Assembly (NCBI RefSeq): GCF_008831045.1
Contig: NZ_WAJS01000017.1
Location: 1-61,289 of the forward strand
Direction of reading: 5' to 3'
Origin: Adlercreutzia muris
Lineage (GTDB): Bacteria > Actinomycetota > Coriobacteriia > Coriobacteriales > Eggerthellaceae
DNA: 61,289 nucleotides
The position numbers were made by a program, and so were the translations under genes. This document shows, one piece after another, positions 33,263 to 41,426 of the stretch (position 1 is the first letter of the stretch; each line of letters starts with the position of its first letter). The notes below the pieces were generated by a model. That model saw only the letters and a list, made by a program, of their open reading frames with translations, was not told the origin of the DNA and made no database searches.

Positions 33263-33804
33263 GCCGCGACGCGGGGCGCGGCGCGGGAATGCGCCGCAAG
33301 ACCCCCGAGGAGCTGCTCGACTACGGCCTCGATTGGATTGCCTCCCACCGCGGCACCTACAACCGCGTCATGCACCTGTGTCTGTGCGAGGTGGAGGCCG
33401 GCGAGGACTGGGTGGGCCGCGACTACATCTACCGCATGGCCAAGAAGAGCCGGCTCCGCATAACCAGCGACAAGGAGTTCCGCTTCTCCCACGAGTTGTG
33501 GAGCGTCATCGCGCGCTACATGGTCATGATGCGGCCCTCGCTCGCCCGGGTAATCTCGTGCAACCGCTCCCCCATAGACGATTTCGACCTGGAGCAGAAA
33601 TGGCACGACCGGGTGGGCGACGGCACGGTGTTTCTGGCTCGCAGCTACGCCGAGGCCAAGAGGATGTGCCGAGAGGACGACCCCCTCGCGTCGAGGCTTT
33701 CGAGAGAGAAGAAAAGCAAGAGAAAGGAAGGCAGATGCCGAAAGACAACGAAGGGCGAGCTGTGCCGAGCGGCGCAGCAGAGCCTGTTTCAGATGGAAGC
33801 GTGA
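33259..33804 (+). CDS. Phage protein of unknown function
   Basis: 181 aa, basic. A start four bases inside the previous gene (ATG overlapping TGA) shows coupling; an ATG at 33289 is an alternative. Helical N-terminus (TPEELLDYGLDWIASHRGTYNRVM), then GRDYIYRMAKKSRLRITSDKEFRFSHELWSVIARYM, and a lysine-rich tail. It overlaps the start of the DUF1351 gene by 70 nt. Probably part of the replication/recombination block; family not recognised. Confidence 0.6.
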   Translation: MSRDAGRGAGMRRKTPEELLDYGLDWIASHRGTYNRVMHLCLCEVEAGEDWVGRDYIYRMAKKSRLRITSDKEFRFSHELWSVIARYMVMMRPSLARVISCNRSPIDDFDLEQKWHDRVGDGTVFLARSYAEAKRMCREDDPLASRLSREKKSKRKEGRCRKTTKGELCRAAQQSLFQMEA

Positions 33805-34661
33805 GCGCCCTCTCCGTCATCGAGATGGGCGCGACCTCCGGCGGCCTGTCCGCCGATTTCGAGGCCATGAAGGTCGCCGCCCGCGCCTACGTCAGCAAGG
33901 TCGTGGGCATGGACATCGTGACCGACGAAGACCGCAAGGCGGCCTGGAAGATCCGCGCCGACCTCAACTCCAAGGTGGAGGCCATCGAGAAAGCGCGCAA
34001 GGACGCCTTCCGCGCCTACGACGCGCCCAAGGAGGCCTTCAAGGCAAAGTGCGAGGAGGTGAAGTCGGTCATCAAGGAGCAGATCGCCATCATCGACGGT
34101 CGGCTGAAGGAACTCGATGACGAGTTCACCGCCGCCCGCAAGGCGGCGCTCCTCGCCGAGTACGAGACCCAGGCCCCCGATCTCATGGCCGCCATACCGC
34201 TCGAGCGGTTCATCGAGCGCGAATCCGCGCTCATGGGCCGTAGCTGGAGCGAGACGAAGGCCGTCTCGAAGCTCGGCCAGATGATCGCCACGGCGGTGAG
34301 CGACCGCGAGGCCATCCGCGCTGCCGCCCCGAAGTTCGCCACGGCAGCGGACAAGCACTACTGCGAGCGCCTCGACCTGTCAGCCGCCCTCGCTGAGGCG
34401 AAGCGGCTCGCCGACGAGGCCAAGGCCCGCGAGCGCCACGCCGAGCAGATGCAGCGCGAGGCCGAGGATCGCGTCGCCCGGGCCATGGCCCAGGCCAAAG
34501 CCGCCGAGGGCGGGGGCGCTCCCTGTCGCCCCAAGTCGCCCGCGTCCGAGGTTCGCGAGTGGGACTTCCGCTTCCGCGCCACGAAGGCCCAGGCGACGAT
34601 GATCGCCGAGTACGCAAAGTCCATCGGCGTGGTGAGCGACGGCATCAAGGGGGTGGCGTAG
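33735..34661 (+). CDS. DUF1351 phage protein (recombination-associated)
   Basis: 308 aa, mostly coiled coil: NSKVEAIEKARKDAFRAYDAPKEAFKAKCEEVKSVI and AALAEAKRLADEAKARERHAEQMQREAEDRVARAMAQ. The C-terminus WDFRFRATKAQATMIAEYAKSIGV is the DUF1351 signature end. In other phages it precedes a RecT- or Rad52-type annealing gene, as here. AAAGGAAGGCAG precedes the ATG. Molecular role unknown. Confidence 0.8.
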   Translation: MPKDNEGRAVPSGAAEPVSDGSVSALSVIEMGATSGGLSADFEAMKVAARAYVSKVVGMDIVTDEDRKAAWKIRADLNSKVEAIEKARKDAFRAYDAPKEAFKAKCEEVKSVIKEQIAIIDGRLKELDDEFTAARKAALLAEYETQAPDLMAAIPLERFIERESALMGRSWSETKAVSKLGQMIATAVSDREAIRAAAPKFATAADKHYCERLDLSAALAEAKRLADEAKARERHAEQMQREAEDRVARAMAQAKAAEGGGAPCRPKSPASEVREWDFRFRATKAQATMIAEYAKSIGVVSDGIKGVA

Positions 34662-34663
34662 CT

Positions 34664-35449
34664 GTGTGGGAGGAACTTACCGAGCGCCAGGCCTCCGCGC
34701 TGGCACGCCTGCGCGAGCCGTTTCCCGAGGACGCCGTGGAGCTGCGGCCCGTGTACGTCGGCGAGTACGACCGCAACGATGCCGGAGACCGCTTCGTCCC
34801 GCCCGAGGCGTACCACGTGTGCCCGAGGTGCGGCAAGCGCCACCCCCTGCCGGCGAAGCACCTGAGCTACATCGGCCACGCGCGCATCACCGAGCGCCTG
34901 AACGACGTAGACCCCTCGTGGTCGTGGCGTCCAATGGCATCGCGCCAGGACGGCGCTCCGCTCGTCATAGCCGGCGGACTGTGGATCTACCTCACCGTCT
35001 GCGGCATCGAGCGCATCGGCTACGGGGACGCAGACGGCAAGTTGGGGGCCGATGTGACCAAGGAGGTCATCGGCGACGCGATCCGCAACGCGGCCATGCG
35101 CTTCGGGTGCGGCCTTGAGATGTGGATGCGCGACGACGAGGAGGTGACCCTGCCGCCGGTGGCCGAGGACAGGCGCGTCCCGTTCTCTCCGCACCTCGGC
35201 GCGAAGGCCGCCAAGGCCCAGCGCAAGCTCGCCGACACCATCGCCGCCATCCACGACCTCGGGGCCTACGACGGCAACGACATCGCCAGCGCGATCTTCG
35301 CCGAGTTCGGCCAGCACTACTACCGAATGAACGAGCCTACGGTGGAGGCAGCGCTTGAGTTCATCGACGAGGTGTTCCCGCTCCCCGAGCCGCAGTGCGA
35401 GGGACAGCTCTCCCTCCCCGTCGATGACGTCGAGGTTATACCCCTTTGA
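34664..35449 (+). CDS. Rad52/22-like single-strand annealing protein
   Basis: 261 aa, GTG start. Residues about 55-170 fit the Rad52/Sak family: LSYIGHARITERLNDVDPSWSWRP, GGLWIYLTVCGIERIGYGD and DVTKEVIGDAIRNAAMRFGCGLEMW. A CPRCGKRHP zinc-ribbon-like insertion precedes it (about 48-56), unusual for the family though only one Cys pair is visible. It would pair complementary single strands during phage recombination. It starts 2 nt after the DUF1351 stop. Confidence 0.8.
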   Translation: MWEELTERQASALARLREPFPEDAVELRPVYVGEYDRNDAGDRFVPPEAYHVCPRCGKRHPLPAKHLSYIGHARITERLNDVDPSWSWRPMASRQDGAPLVIAGGLWIYLTVCGIERIGYGDADGKLGADVTKEVIGDAIRNAAMRFGCGLEMWMRDDEEVTLPPVAEDRRVPFSPHLGAKAAKAQRKLADTIAAIHDLGAYDGNDIASAIFAEFGQHYYRMNEPTVEAALEFIDEVFPLPEPQCEGQLSLPVDDVEVIPL

Positions 35450-35460
35450 GCGGGTCGCTC

Positions 35461-35823
35461 ATGTCCCGCCTGTCGGCTCACAACATGGGCGGCGAAGACC
35501 ACCTCCCGGGGTGGTGCGCCGTGTGCGGCCGCCCTCATCCCGAGCGGCACCACGTCGTGGCCCGCTCCCTGGGCGGCACGGCCGGCCCCATGGTGCACCT
35601 GTGCGGGCGCGGCAACGCCCTCTACGACGCCGACGGGCGCATCCTCCACCACGGGGCGGCTGAGATGCACAGGCTGCACCTGTGGTGGGTTGACGGAAGG
35701 GATGCCGACATCGCGCCTTCCGTGCGCGGGTGGCAGAGCGCCTTCTGGGCCTACCTGCTGACCGATTTTCAGACAAACCCGTGGGACGCCCTCCGCTTGC
35801 CGGGGTGGCGTCCCTTCCCATAG
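35461..35823 (+). CDS. HNH-like zinc-binding phage protein
   Basis: 120 aa. WCAVCGRPHPERHHVVARSLGG, then PMVHLCGRGNALYDADGRILHHG, give the Cys-x2-Cys, His-His and later Cys/His expected of an HNH-type treble clef; the catalytic pair would be the HH near residue 30. Nuclease activity is not certain because the second half of the motif is atypical. ATG 35461 has no clear Shine-Dalgarno; a TTG at 35446 is possible. It lies between Rad52-like and clamp genes. Confidence 0.55.
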   Translation: MSRLSAHNMGGEDHLPGWCAVCGRPHPERHHVVARSLGGTAGPMVHLCGRGNALYDADGRILHHGAAEMHRLHLWWVDGRDADIAPSVRGWQSAFWAYLLTDFQTNPWDALRLPGWRPFP

Positions 35824-35839
35824 TAAAGGAGGTGGCGAA

Positions 35840-36922
35840 TTGATCGTCACTATAGACAGGGACGAGCTTCGCCGGGCGATGGCGAGCCCCTGCAAAATCG
35901 CCAAGGGCCAGAGGGACAGCCACCTGGCCTGCGTGCTGCTTACCGCCAAGGGCGACGCCCTGGCGGTCGAGGCGAACGACCTCGAGGAGTCGTGCTCCAC
36001 CAGCGTTGCCGCCCTCGTCGAGGAGGAGGGTCAGGTGCTCGTGAGCGCCAAGTCGCTCGACTCGATAGTCAAGTCGATGAGCGACGGGGCGGTGACCGTA
36101 TCGGGCAGCGATGGCTCCGTTTCGGTGTCTTGCGGCCGCGCGTCTTTCGACGTGCCGTCGCTCGACCCCTCGGACTTCCCGCCCTTCCCGGCCCCCGAGG
36201 ACGGCTGCTCGGTCACGGTCGCCGCCGACTCCCTGGCGGCCCTCGTCAAGGCGTGCTCGTGGGCGTGCGCCGACGAGGGCAAGGGCGCTGGGTCTGGTGC
36301 CGGCAGAACCGTCGAAGGCGTGCTCGTCGAATCCGGCGGCGGCTCTCTGCGGCTGACGGGCACCGACGGCCTGGCCATGGTTCGCGCGAAGTGCGACGCC
36401 CCCGGCGTCGGCGAGATGCGCGTGCCGTTCCCGCCCGGGTTCCTCGCCGCCGCTGCGGCCTCCTGCGCGGGGTCGGACATCACGCTCTCGGCATCGCGCA
36501 ACCAGCTCCGGGCTTCCGGCCCCGGCGTGGTCATTACCGCGCGCGGGTACTCCGGCGAGTACCCGCCTGTGGACAGGTTCTTCGAGGGCGAGGAGAACTG
36601 CTCCGTCCGCATCGGCAGGGCCTCGGCCCTCGACGCCGCCCGCCGCGCCGCCGTCATCCCCGGCTCGAACCCCGTCACGCTCGGCTTCGACGACTCGGGC
36701 GCTACCTTCGTGCGCGCGTCAGATCGGGAGTCCATGCGCGAGACCGTGGATGCCGAGGTGTCGTCCCCGTGCGAGATCGGGCTCAACGCCAGGTGCCTCG
36801 TCGAAGTGCTCGCCTGCCTGGGCGATGGCGCGGTGAGCATCTCCATGCAGGATCCTCTCAAGCCGTTCATTCTGCGCGCGGGCAGCACCGAGGCGCTGCT
36901 GATGCCCGTGCGCCTGCGGTAG
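35840..36922 (+). CDS. Phage-encoded DNA polymerase III beta clamp homologue
   Basis: 360 aa, TTG start after the near-perfect AAAGGAGGTGGCGAA. It has the three-domain DnaN layout at near-normal length (E. coli 366): domain 1 to about 120 (LACVLLTAKGDALAVEANDLE; VLVSAKSLDSIVKSM; FDVPSLDPSDFPPFP), domain 2 (VEGVLVESGGGSLRLTGTDGLAMVRAK), and domain 3 ending ALLMPVRLR, the clamp's characteristic terminus. Clamps ring DNA and tether polymerase and repair enzymes. No phage polymerase is visible, so it would recruit host Pol III. Confidence 0.85.
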   Translation: MIVTIDRDELRRAMASPCKIAKGQRDSHLACVLLTAKGDALAVEANDLEESCSTSVAALVEEEGQVLVSAKSLDSIVKSMSDGAVTVSGSDGSVSVSCGRASFDVPSLDPSDFPPFPAPEDGCSVTVAADSLAALVKACSWACADEGKGAGSGAGRTVEGVLVESGGGSLRLTGTDGLAMVRAKCDAPGVGEMRVPFPPGFLAAAAASCAGSDITLSASRNQLRASGPGVVITARGYSGEYPPVDRFFEGEENCSVRIGRASALDAARRAAVIPGSNPVTLGFDDSGATFVRASDRESMRETVDAEVSSPCEIGLNARCLVEVLACLGDGAVSISMQDPLKPFILRAGSTEALLMPVRLR

Positions 36923-36933
36923 GAGGTGGGCTA

Positions 36934-37191
36934 ATGGCTGCCATGGAAAGCGACTACGCTCTGCTCGCCGAGTACGCGCGAGGCGTCCACTACGCCTTCG
37001 TCGAGGCCGTGCGCCGCGCGAACGAGGCGGTTCGCCAGCGCGACTACTACCGGCGGCGCGCCATCGACGCCGAGTGCGCCCTGCGCGAGGCAAATGGCCG
37101 GTGCCCCGAAGACGAGCTGTGCCCGAAGATCCTGGGCGATGTGTGCCGCGCCTGCGGCGAGGATATGGACAAGGAGGCGAGGTACCTGTGA
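36934..37191 (+). CDS. Small phage protein with C-terminal zinc ribbon
   Basis: 85 aa: a helical first part (LLAEYARGVHYAFVEAVRRANEAVRQRDYYRRRAIDAE) and a cysteine cluster CPEDELCPKILGDVCRACGED that can bind one zinc. AGGAGGTGGGCTA precedes the ATG, 11 nt after the clamp stop. Function unknown. Confidence 0.55.
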   Translation: MAAMESDYALLAEYARGVHYAFVEAVRRANEAVRQRDYYRRRAIDAECALREANGRCPEDELCPKILGDVCRACGEDMDKEARYL

Positions 37192-37403
37192 TCGACTTCA
37201 GAAACGTCGGCCAGTTCCTGGCCCTCATGGCGTTCACGCTCGCCTTGATCGGCCTCGGCCTCATCTCGTCGGGGATCTCCATCGTCTTCGGCGAAGGTGC
37301 CGGTTACTTCTTCGGCGGCGCGTCGTTCATCGGGTGCGCCGGCATCGTCGCCGCCGTATGGCGGCGGCTCCTCCACGAGATGGGGGACGGCGATGGGGAA
37401 TAG
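37188..37403 (+). CDS. Small two-span membrane protein
   Basis: 71 aa, GTG start (AAGGAGGCGAGGTACCT) overlapping the previous stop. Hydrophobic segments about 8-30 and 37-57, acidic tail GDGDGE. Unknown. Confidence 0.5.
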   Translation: MIDFRNVGQFLALMAFTLALIGLGLISSGISIVFGEGAGYFFGGASFIGCAGIVAAVWRRLLHEMGDGDGE

Positions 37404-37482
37404 CTTCGCGGCCTACATACCGCAGATCGGATGGCTCGCCTTCATCGGCGGCACCTTGTACAGATTGGAGGTGGTCGAGTGA
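37393..37482 (+). CDS. 29-aa hydrophobic peptide (tentative)
   Basis: MGNSFAAYIPQIGWLAFIGG begins a 29-residue frame with a hydrophobic core and GGGGGACGGCG upstream. It overlaps both neighbours by a few bases, as adjacent genes here do. It could equally be a non-coding link that positions the Shine-Dalgarno of the helicase gene. Confidence 0.3.
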   Translation: MGNSFAAYIPQIGWLAFIGGTLYRLEVVE

Positions 37483-39971
37483 TCGACCTCTACTACAACT
37501 TCCTTTCCCGCAAGGCGGTGTGCGCGCCGCGCAGCGGGTTCGACCCCGGCGACGACGTGTCGCCGGTGCTCTTCCCTCACCAGCGGGACATCGTGCGGTG
37601 GTGCCTCCGTGGCGGCCGCCGCGCCATCTTCGCCGCGTTCGGCCTCGGCAAGTCTCTCATGCAGCTCGAGATAATGCGACTCATCCTCGCCCACGAGGGC
37701 GGCGGCCGGTGCCTCATCGTCTGCCCTCTCGGCGTGCGCCAGGAATTCAAGCGCGATGCCGAGCTGCTCGGGATGTGCCCCCAGTTCGTCCGGCGCACCG
37801 AGGAGGTGGTGGGCGACGGCCTCTACCTCACCAACTACGAGTCCGTGCGCGACGGCCGGCTCGATGTGTCTCTCTTTGAAGCCGTGAGCCTCGACGAGGC
37901 GAGCGTTCTCCGCTCGTTTGGGTCGAAGACCTACCAGACGTTCCTCCAGCTCTTCGATGACGTGCCGTACCGTTTCGTTGCCACCGCCACGCCGTCGCCC
38001 AACCGCTACAAGGAGCTCATCCACTACGCCGGGTACCTCGGGGTCATGGACACCGGCCAGGCCCTCACGCGGTTCTTCCAGCGCGACTCCACCAAGGCGG
38101 GCAATCTCACGCTCTACCCGCACAAGGAGCGCGAGTTCTGGCTGTGGCTCGCCACCTGGGCCGTGTTCGTGCAGCGCCCGAGCGACCTCGGCTATTCCGA
38201 CGAGGGCTACGAGCTGCCGCCCATCGAGGTCGTCTGGCACGAGGTGCCGATGCCCGACGACGCCGCCCCGGCCGAGGATCGCGACGGCCAGCTCAGCTTC
38301 ATCCGCGACTCCGCTGTGTCCCTCTCTGCGGCGGCCGCCATCAAGCGGGCCACCATGGGCGCGCGCATCGAGAAGGCCGCAGAGATCGTCGCAGCCTCCC
38401 CCGACGATCATTTCGTGCTCTGGCACGATCTTGAGGACGAGCGCCGCGAGATAGGCCGGCAGATTCCCGAGGCTGTGGAGGTGTACGGCTCGCAGGATCT
38501 CGACGAGCGGGAGTGCCGCATCGTTGGCTTCTCTGACGGGGAGTTCCGCGTGCTCGCCACCAAGCCCGTGCTGTCCGGCTCCGGCTGCAACTTCCAGCGC
38601 CACTGCCACCGCGAGGTGTTCTGTGGGGTCGGCTTCAAGTTCAACGACTTCATTCAGGCTATCCACCGCGTCCAGCGCTTCCAGCAGTCCGAGCCGGTGC
38701 GCATCGACATCATCTACGCGGAGGGGGAGGGCCACGTCGTGGACGCCCTGCGCGAGAAGTGGCGCGCCCACGACGAGCTCACCGAGCGCATGGCCGCCAT
38801 CATCCGCGAGTACGGTCTGGCCGAGGCCGACGCGGCGTGCGCCATGCGGCGCTCCGTGGGCTGCGAGCGCCGCGAGGAGTCGGGCGACGGGTGGCGCGTC
38901 GTCAACAACGACACGGTGGAGGAGACGGCCTCCATGGAGTCCGACTCGGTAGACCTCATCGTGACGAGCATACCCTTCTCCAACCACTACGAGTACACGC
39001 CGAGCTACAACGACTTCGGCCACACGAGCGGAAACGGCGAGTTCTTCGAGCAGATGGACTTCCTCACCCCCGAGCTGCTGCGTGTGCTGCGCCCCGGCCG
39101 CATCTACGCGTGCCACGTCAAGGACAGGATCCTGTTCGGCGGGGTCACCGGCGCGGGGCTGCCGACGGTAGACCCGTTCCACGCGCAGGTGATCGCGCAC
39201 TGCATGGCCCACGGCTTCGATTACGTGGGCATGGTCACGGTGGTCACCGACGTCGTGCGCGAGAACAACCAGACCTACCGCCTTGGGTGGACGGAGCAGT
39301 GCAAGGACGGCACGAAGATGGGCGTCGGCTGCCCCGAGTACGTGCTGCTCTTCCACAAGCCCCAGACCGACCGCACGCGCGGATACGCCGACGTCCCCGT
39401 CGCGAAGGGGAAGGACGAGTACAGCCTGGGGCGCTGGCAGACCGACGCCCACGCCTTCTGGCGATCCTCGGGCGACCGCCTCCTTGAGGCCGCCGACTTC
39501 GCCGACATGGACATGAGCGGGCGCTGCCGGCTGTTCCGGGACTTCACGCTGTCCCACGTCTACGACCACGAGTGGCACGTGTCCCTGGCCGACGCCATGG
39601 CTGACTCGGGGCAGCTCCCCACCACGTTCATGGCCCTCGCCCCCGCGTCGTGGAGCCCCGACGTGTGGACGGACGTTTCGCGCATGATGACGCTCAACAC
39701 CGAGCAGTCGCGGAAGCGCCGCCAGAACCACGTCTGCCCACTGCAGTTCGACATCGTGGACAGGCTCATCGAGCGCTACAGCAACCCTGGCGAGGTGGTG
39801 TTCGATCCGTTCGGCGGCCTCATGACAGTGCCGCTGCGCGCCGTCTCCATGGGCCGTCGGGGTATGGGCACGGAGCTCAACCCCGGCTACTTCGACGACG
39901 GCGTGGCCTACCTGCGCGCGCACGACGAGAAGGCCTACGCGCCCACGCTCTTCGATGTGGGGGCGGCGTGA
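37479..39971 (+). CDS. SNF2-type helicase fused to a DNA (N4/N6) methyltransferase
   Basis: 830 aa, GTG start after TTGGAGGTGGTCGA. N-terminal superfamily-2 ATPase: motif I FGLGKS (54-59), motif II DEAS (139-142), motif III TATPSPN (169-175), and motif VI QAIHRVQRFQQ (about 393-403). The C-terminal half is a beta-class-like methyltransferase with the catalytic motif first (TSIPFSN, 496-502, a variant of the usual PPY/F) and the SAM-binding motif last (DPFGG, 776-780), then LNPGYFDDGVAYL. It may modify or process phage DNA during replication or protect it from restriction. The next gene overlaps its stop (TGATG). Confidence 0.85.
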   Translation: MIDLYYNFLSRKAVCAPRSGFDPGDDVSPVLFPHQRDIVRWCLRGGRRAIFAAFGLGKSLMQLEIMRLILAHEGGGRCLIVCPLGVRQEFKRDAELLGMCPQFVRRTEEVVGDGLYLTNYESVRDGRLDVSLFEAVSLDEASVLRSFGSKTYQTFLQLFDDVPYRFVATATPSPNRYKELIHYAGYLGVMDTGQALTRFFQRDSTKAGNLTLYPHKEREFWLWLATWAVFVQRPSDLGYSDEGYELPPIEVVWHEVPMPDDAAPAEDRDGQLSFIRDSAVSLSAAAAIKRATMGARIEKAAEIVAASPDDHFVLWHDLEDERREIGRQIPEAVEVYGSQDLDERECRIVGFSDGEFRVLATKPVLSGSGCNFQRHCHREVFCGVGFKFNDFIQAIHRVQRFQQSEPVRIDIIYAEGEGHVVDALREKWRAHDELTERMAAIIREYGLAEADAACAMRRSVGCERREESGDGWRVVNNDTVEETASMESDSVDLIVTSIPFSNHYEYTPSYNDFGHTSGNGEFFEQMDFLTPELLRVLRPGRIYACHVKDRILFGGVTGAGLPTVDPFHAQVIAHCMAHGFDYVGMVTVVTDVVRENNQTYRLGWTEQCKDGTKMGVGCPEYVLLFHKPQTDRTRGYADVPVAKGKDEYSLGRWQTDAHAFWRSSGDRLLEAADFADMDMSGRCRLFRDFTLSHVYDHEWHVSLADAMADSGQLPTTFMALAPASWSPDVWTDVSRMMTLNTEQSRKRRQNHVCPLQFDIVDRLIERYSNPGEVVFDPFGGLMTVPLRAVSMGRRGMGTELNPGYFDDGVAYLRAHDEKAYAPTLFDVGAA

Positions 39972-40309
39972 TGGCTGTCGGCGACTTCGAGGGCATGACT
40001 ATTGAGGAGCTGTGCGCCTGGGCCAACGGCCTTTGCGTGTGCAGATTCGGCATCGTCGAGGAGTTCGGCGAGCCCCGCGTCAAGGTATCCAGCGAGAACG
40101 TGCACATCGCGATGTCGTTCGGCCGGTTCAGCGAATCAGTGTCGATTGTCGGCGGCTTCCGCATGGTTCAATTCGGCGCTCTCGACAACCGCGAGGGCAA
40201 CTACCACGGCTGCGGATGCGGCATCGCGTATCTTGACGAGCTTGAGCGCAAGATCGCCTTATGGGCGGATCTTCTCGAACTCCGCGACGACCAGCTCAGG
40301 CTGTTCTAG
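39971..40309 (+). CDS. Small phage protein, function unknown
   Basis: 112 aa. EGMTIEELCAWANGLCVCRFGIVEEFGEPRVKVSS is followed by a GCGCG cluster (YHGCGCGIAYL) and a C-terminal helix. Coupled to the helicase-methyltransferase through TGATG. No family recognised. Confidence 0.5.
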   Translation: MAVGDFEGMTIEELCAWANGLCVCRFGIVEEFGEPRVKVSSENVHIAMSFGRFSESVSIVGGFRMVQFGALDNREGNYHGCGCGIAYLDELERKIALWADLLELRDDQLRLF

Positions 40310-40320
40310 GGGGTGGCGCG

Positions 40321-40548
40321 ATGACCTGTCCGTACGACGTGCCCGACGGCCCGCTCGAGCCGTCTGACGGCCCCGAGCCCCGTATGTGGTGCGACCGCTG
40401 CCGCAACTGGTGCAAGTGCCCGTGCGGCTGCGGGTGGGGCTGGTGCCCCTACATCCTCGAATCCACCCGGCCCGACTGCTCGGAGGAGTGCGGCGGGTTC
40501 GACGGGGTGCCCCCGGATCCGCCAGACCCGCCCGATGAAGACCGATGA
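40321..40548 (+). CDS. Cysteine-rich small protein
   Basis: 75 aa with ten cysteines, seven packed between residues 24 and 42 (CDRCRNWCKCPCGCGWGWC), then a Pro/Asp tail PPDPPDPPDEDR. Such a cluster could bind one or two zinc ions. GGGGGTGGCGCG precedes the ATG. No family recognised. Confidence 0.5.
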   Translation: MTCPYDVPDGPLEPSDGPEPRMWCDRCRNWCKCPCGCGWGWCPYILESTRPDCSEECGGFDGVPPDPPDPPDEDR

Positions 40549-40567
40549 CGAGAGAGGAGGTGGCCCT

Positions 40568-41008
40568 ATGGCGTCGGAGCGCGACAGCGCCCCGGATCGA
40601 TTCTGGAGGATGCGCCCGGAGACCATGGCCATAATCGTCGCCGCAGCCTCGGCCGAGCGCCGGGACGCGGTGTGGCCGAGGCTGCTCGCGCCCATGTGCT
40701 CCATGGTGCGCGGCGCATCCGGCCTGGGCGAGGTCGAGACCGAGTGGCTGGAGCGATGGCTGCTGTTCGAGGCGGGGCGGGGAGACCTCGGCCCGCACGA
40801 CGTGCAGACCGTGCAGATGTCCATAGCCGATGCCGCCCTGGCGCTCGGCTATGGAGGCGTGCCCGTTGCTGACGTGGTGGCCGTGCGCGCCCTGCGCGCC
40901 CTCCAGGAGGTCGGGATCCTCAGGCTCGTCCATAAGGGTGTGAAGGGGCACTCGTCGCTCTACGCGGTGATGCCCCTGCCGCCTGCTGACGGCGATGAGA
41001 TTCCCTAA
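40568..41008 (+). CDS. Winged-helix DNA-binding protein, candidate iteron-binding initiator
   Basis: 146 aa, helical throughout. The C-terminal part reads as a winged helix: ADVVAVRALRALQEVGILRLVHKGVKGHSSLYAVMPL. GAGAGGAGGTGGCCCT precedes the ATG. Its TAA stop lies inside the first copy of an ATTCCCTAACAGT repeat array that fills the next 270 bp, so the gene and its presumed binding sites are joined. That layout matches iteron-controlled replication initiators or an autoregulator; the protein is much smaller than RepA-type initiators. Confidence 0.6.
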   Translation: MASERDSAPDRFWRMRPETMAIIVAAASAERRDAVWPRLLAPMCSMVRGASGLGEVETEWLERWLLFEAGRGDLGPHDVQTVQMSIADAALALGYGGVPVADVVAVRALRALQEVGILRLVHKGVKGHSSLYAVMPLPPADGDEIP

Positions 41009-41274
41009 CAGTTTCCCCGTCCCCGTGAAAGGGAATTTTCGGCTTGAGCGGATACCTATTCCCTAACAGTCCCGCAGGGTGACGGTTAGGGAAACAGGCG
41101 TTTCGGGCCGCGTTATTCCCTAACAGAAAGACGGCTTCCCTGTTAGGGAATGCCCGATTTCAGGGTAGCGGATTCCCTAACAGTTGCTTAAAGGAAGCGT
41201 AGGGAATTGCGTCCCGAAATTCCCTAACAGTTGGAACGGATTCCCTAACAGTTGGGGGGTAATTCCCTAACAGT
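41000..41274 (+). repeat. Iteron array: seven direct ATTCCCTAACAG(T) repeats plus inverted copies
   Basis: Direct copies start at 41000, 41058, 41115, 41172, 41219, 41240 and 41262. A perfect inverted copy (CTGTTAGGGAAT) is at 41140-41151 and partial inverted ones at 41085-41093 and 41200-41207. The last three direct copies are 21 and 22 bp apart, two helical turns. Early copies are 57-58 bp apart. This resembles a replication origin or an operator array for the protein encoded just upstream. Confidence 0.8.
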
Positions 41275-41426
41275 TAGCCAAGGTTTTGCGGGGAACTTTT
41301 CCGATATCCAGATTTATCCAGAACTATAGAAGATGCAGGGAGGGGATAGAGATCGGGCATGGCCTTCGCGCGGGGCCGACTCGCATGAGGGGACGCGCCC
41401 GACCGCCTTCCCGGAAAGGATCGAAC
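41275..41426. other. A/T-richer segment with DnaA-box-like site after the iterons
   Basis: TTATCCAGA at 41314-41322 differs by one base from the DnaA box TTATCCACA, and a related ATATCCAGA lies just before it (41305-41313). The surrounding 50 bp are unusually A/T-rich for this prophage. A 9-codon frame at 41359 is too short to call. The stretch fits the unwinding side of an origin; this is inferred. Confidence 0.45.

Noticed and set aside
37479-39971. Anti-phage defence system (DISARM/BREX-like) built on the helicase-methyltransferase
   Set aside because: No partner genes of those systems lie nearby; the gene sits in the phage replication block with overlapping neighbours, so a phage DNA-modification or replication role is simpler.
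41000-41274. CRISPR array
   Set aside because: The repeats are only 12-13 bp, unevenly spaced, partly inverted, and no cas genes are near; an iteron array explains them better.
41359-41391. Nine-codon leader peptide after the iterons
   Set aside because: Too short to support; no attenuator-like pairing with the next Shine-Dalgarno was evident.
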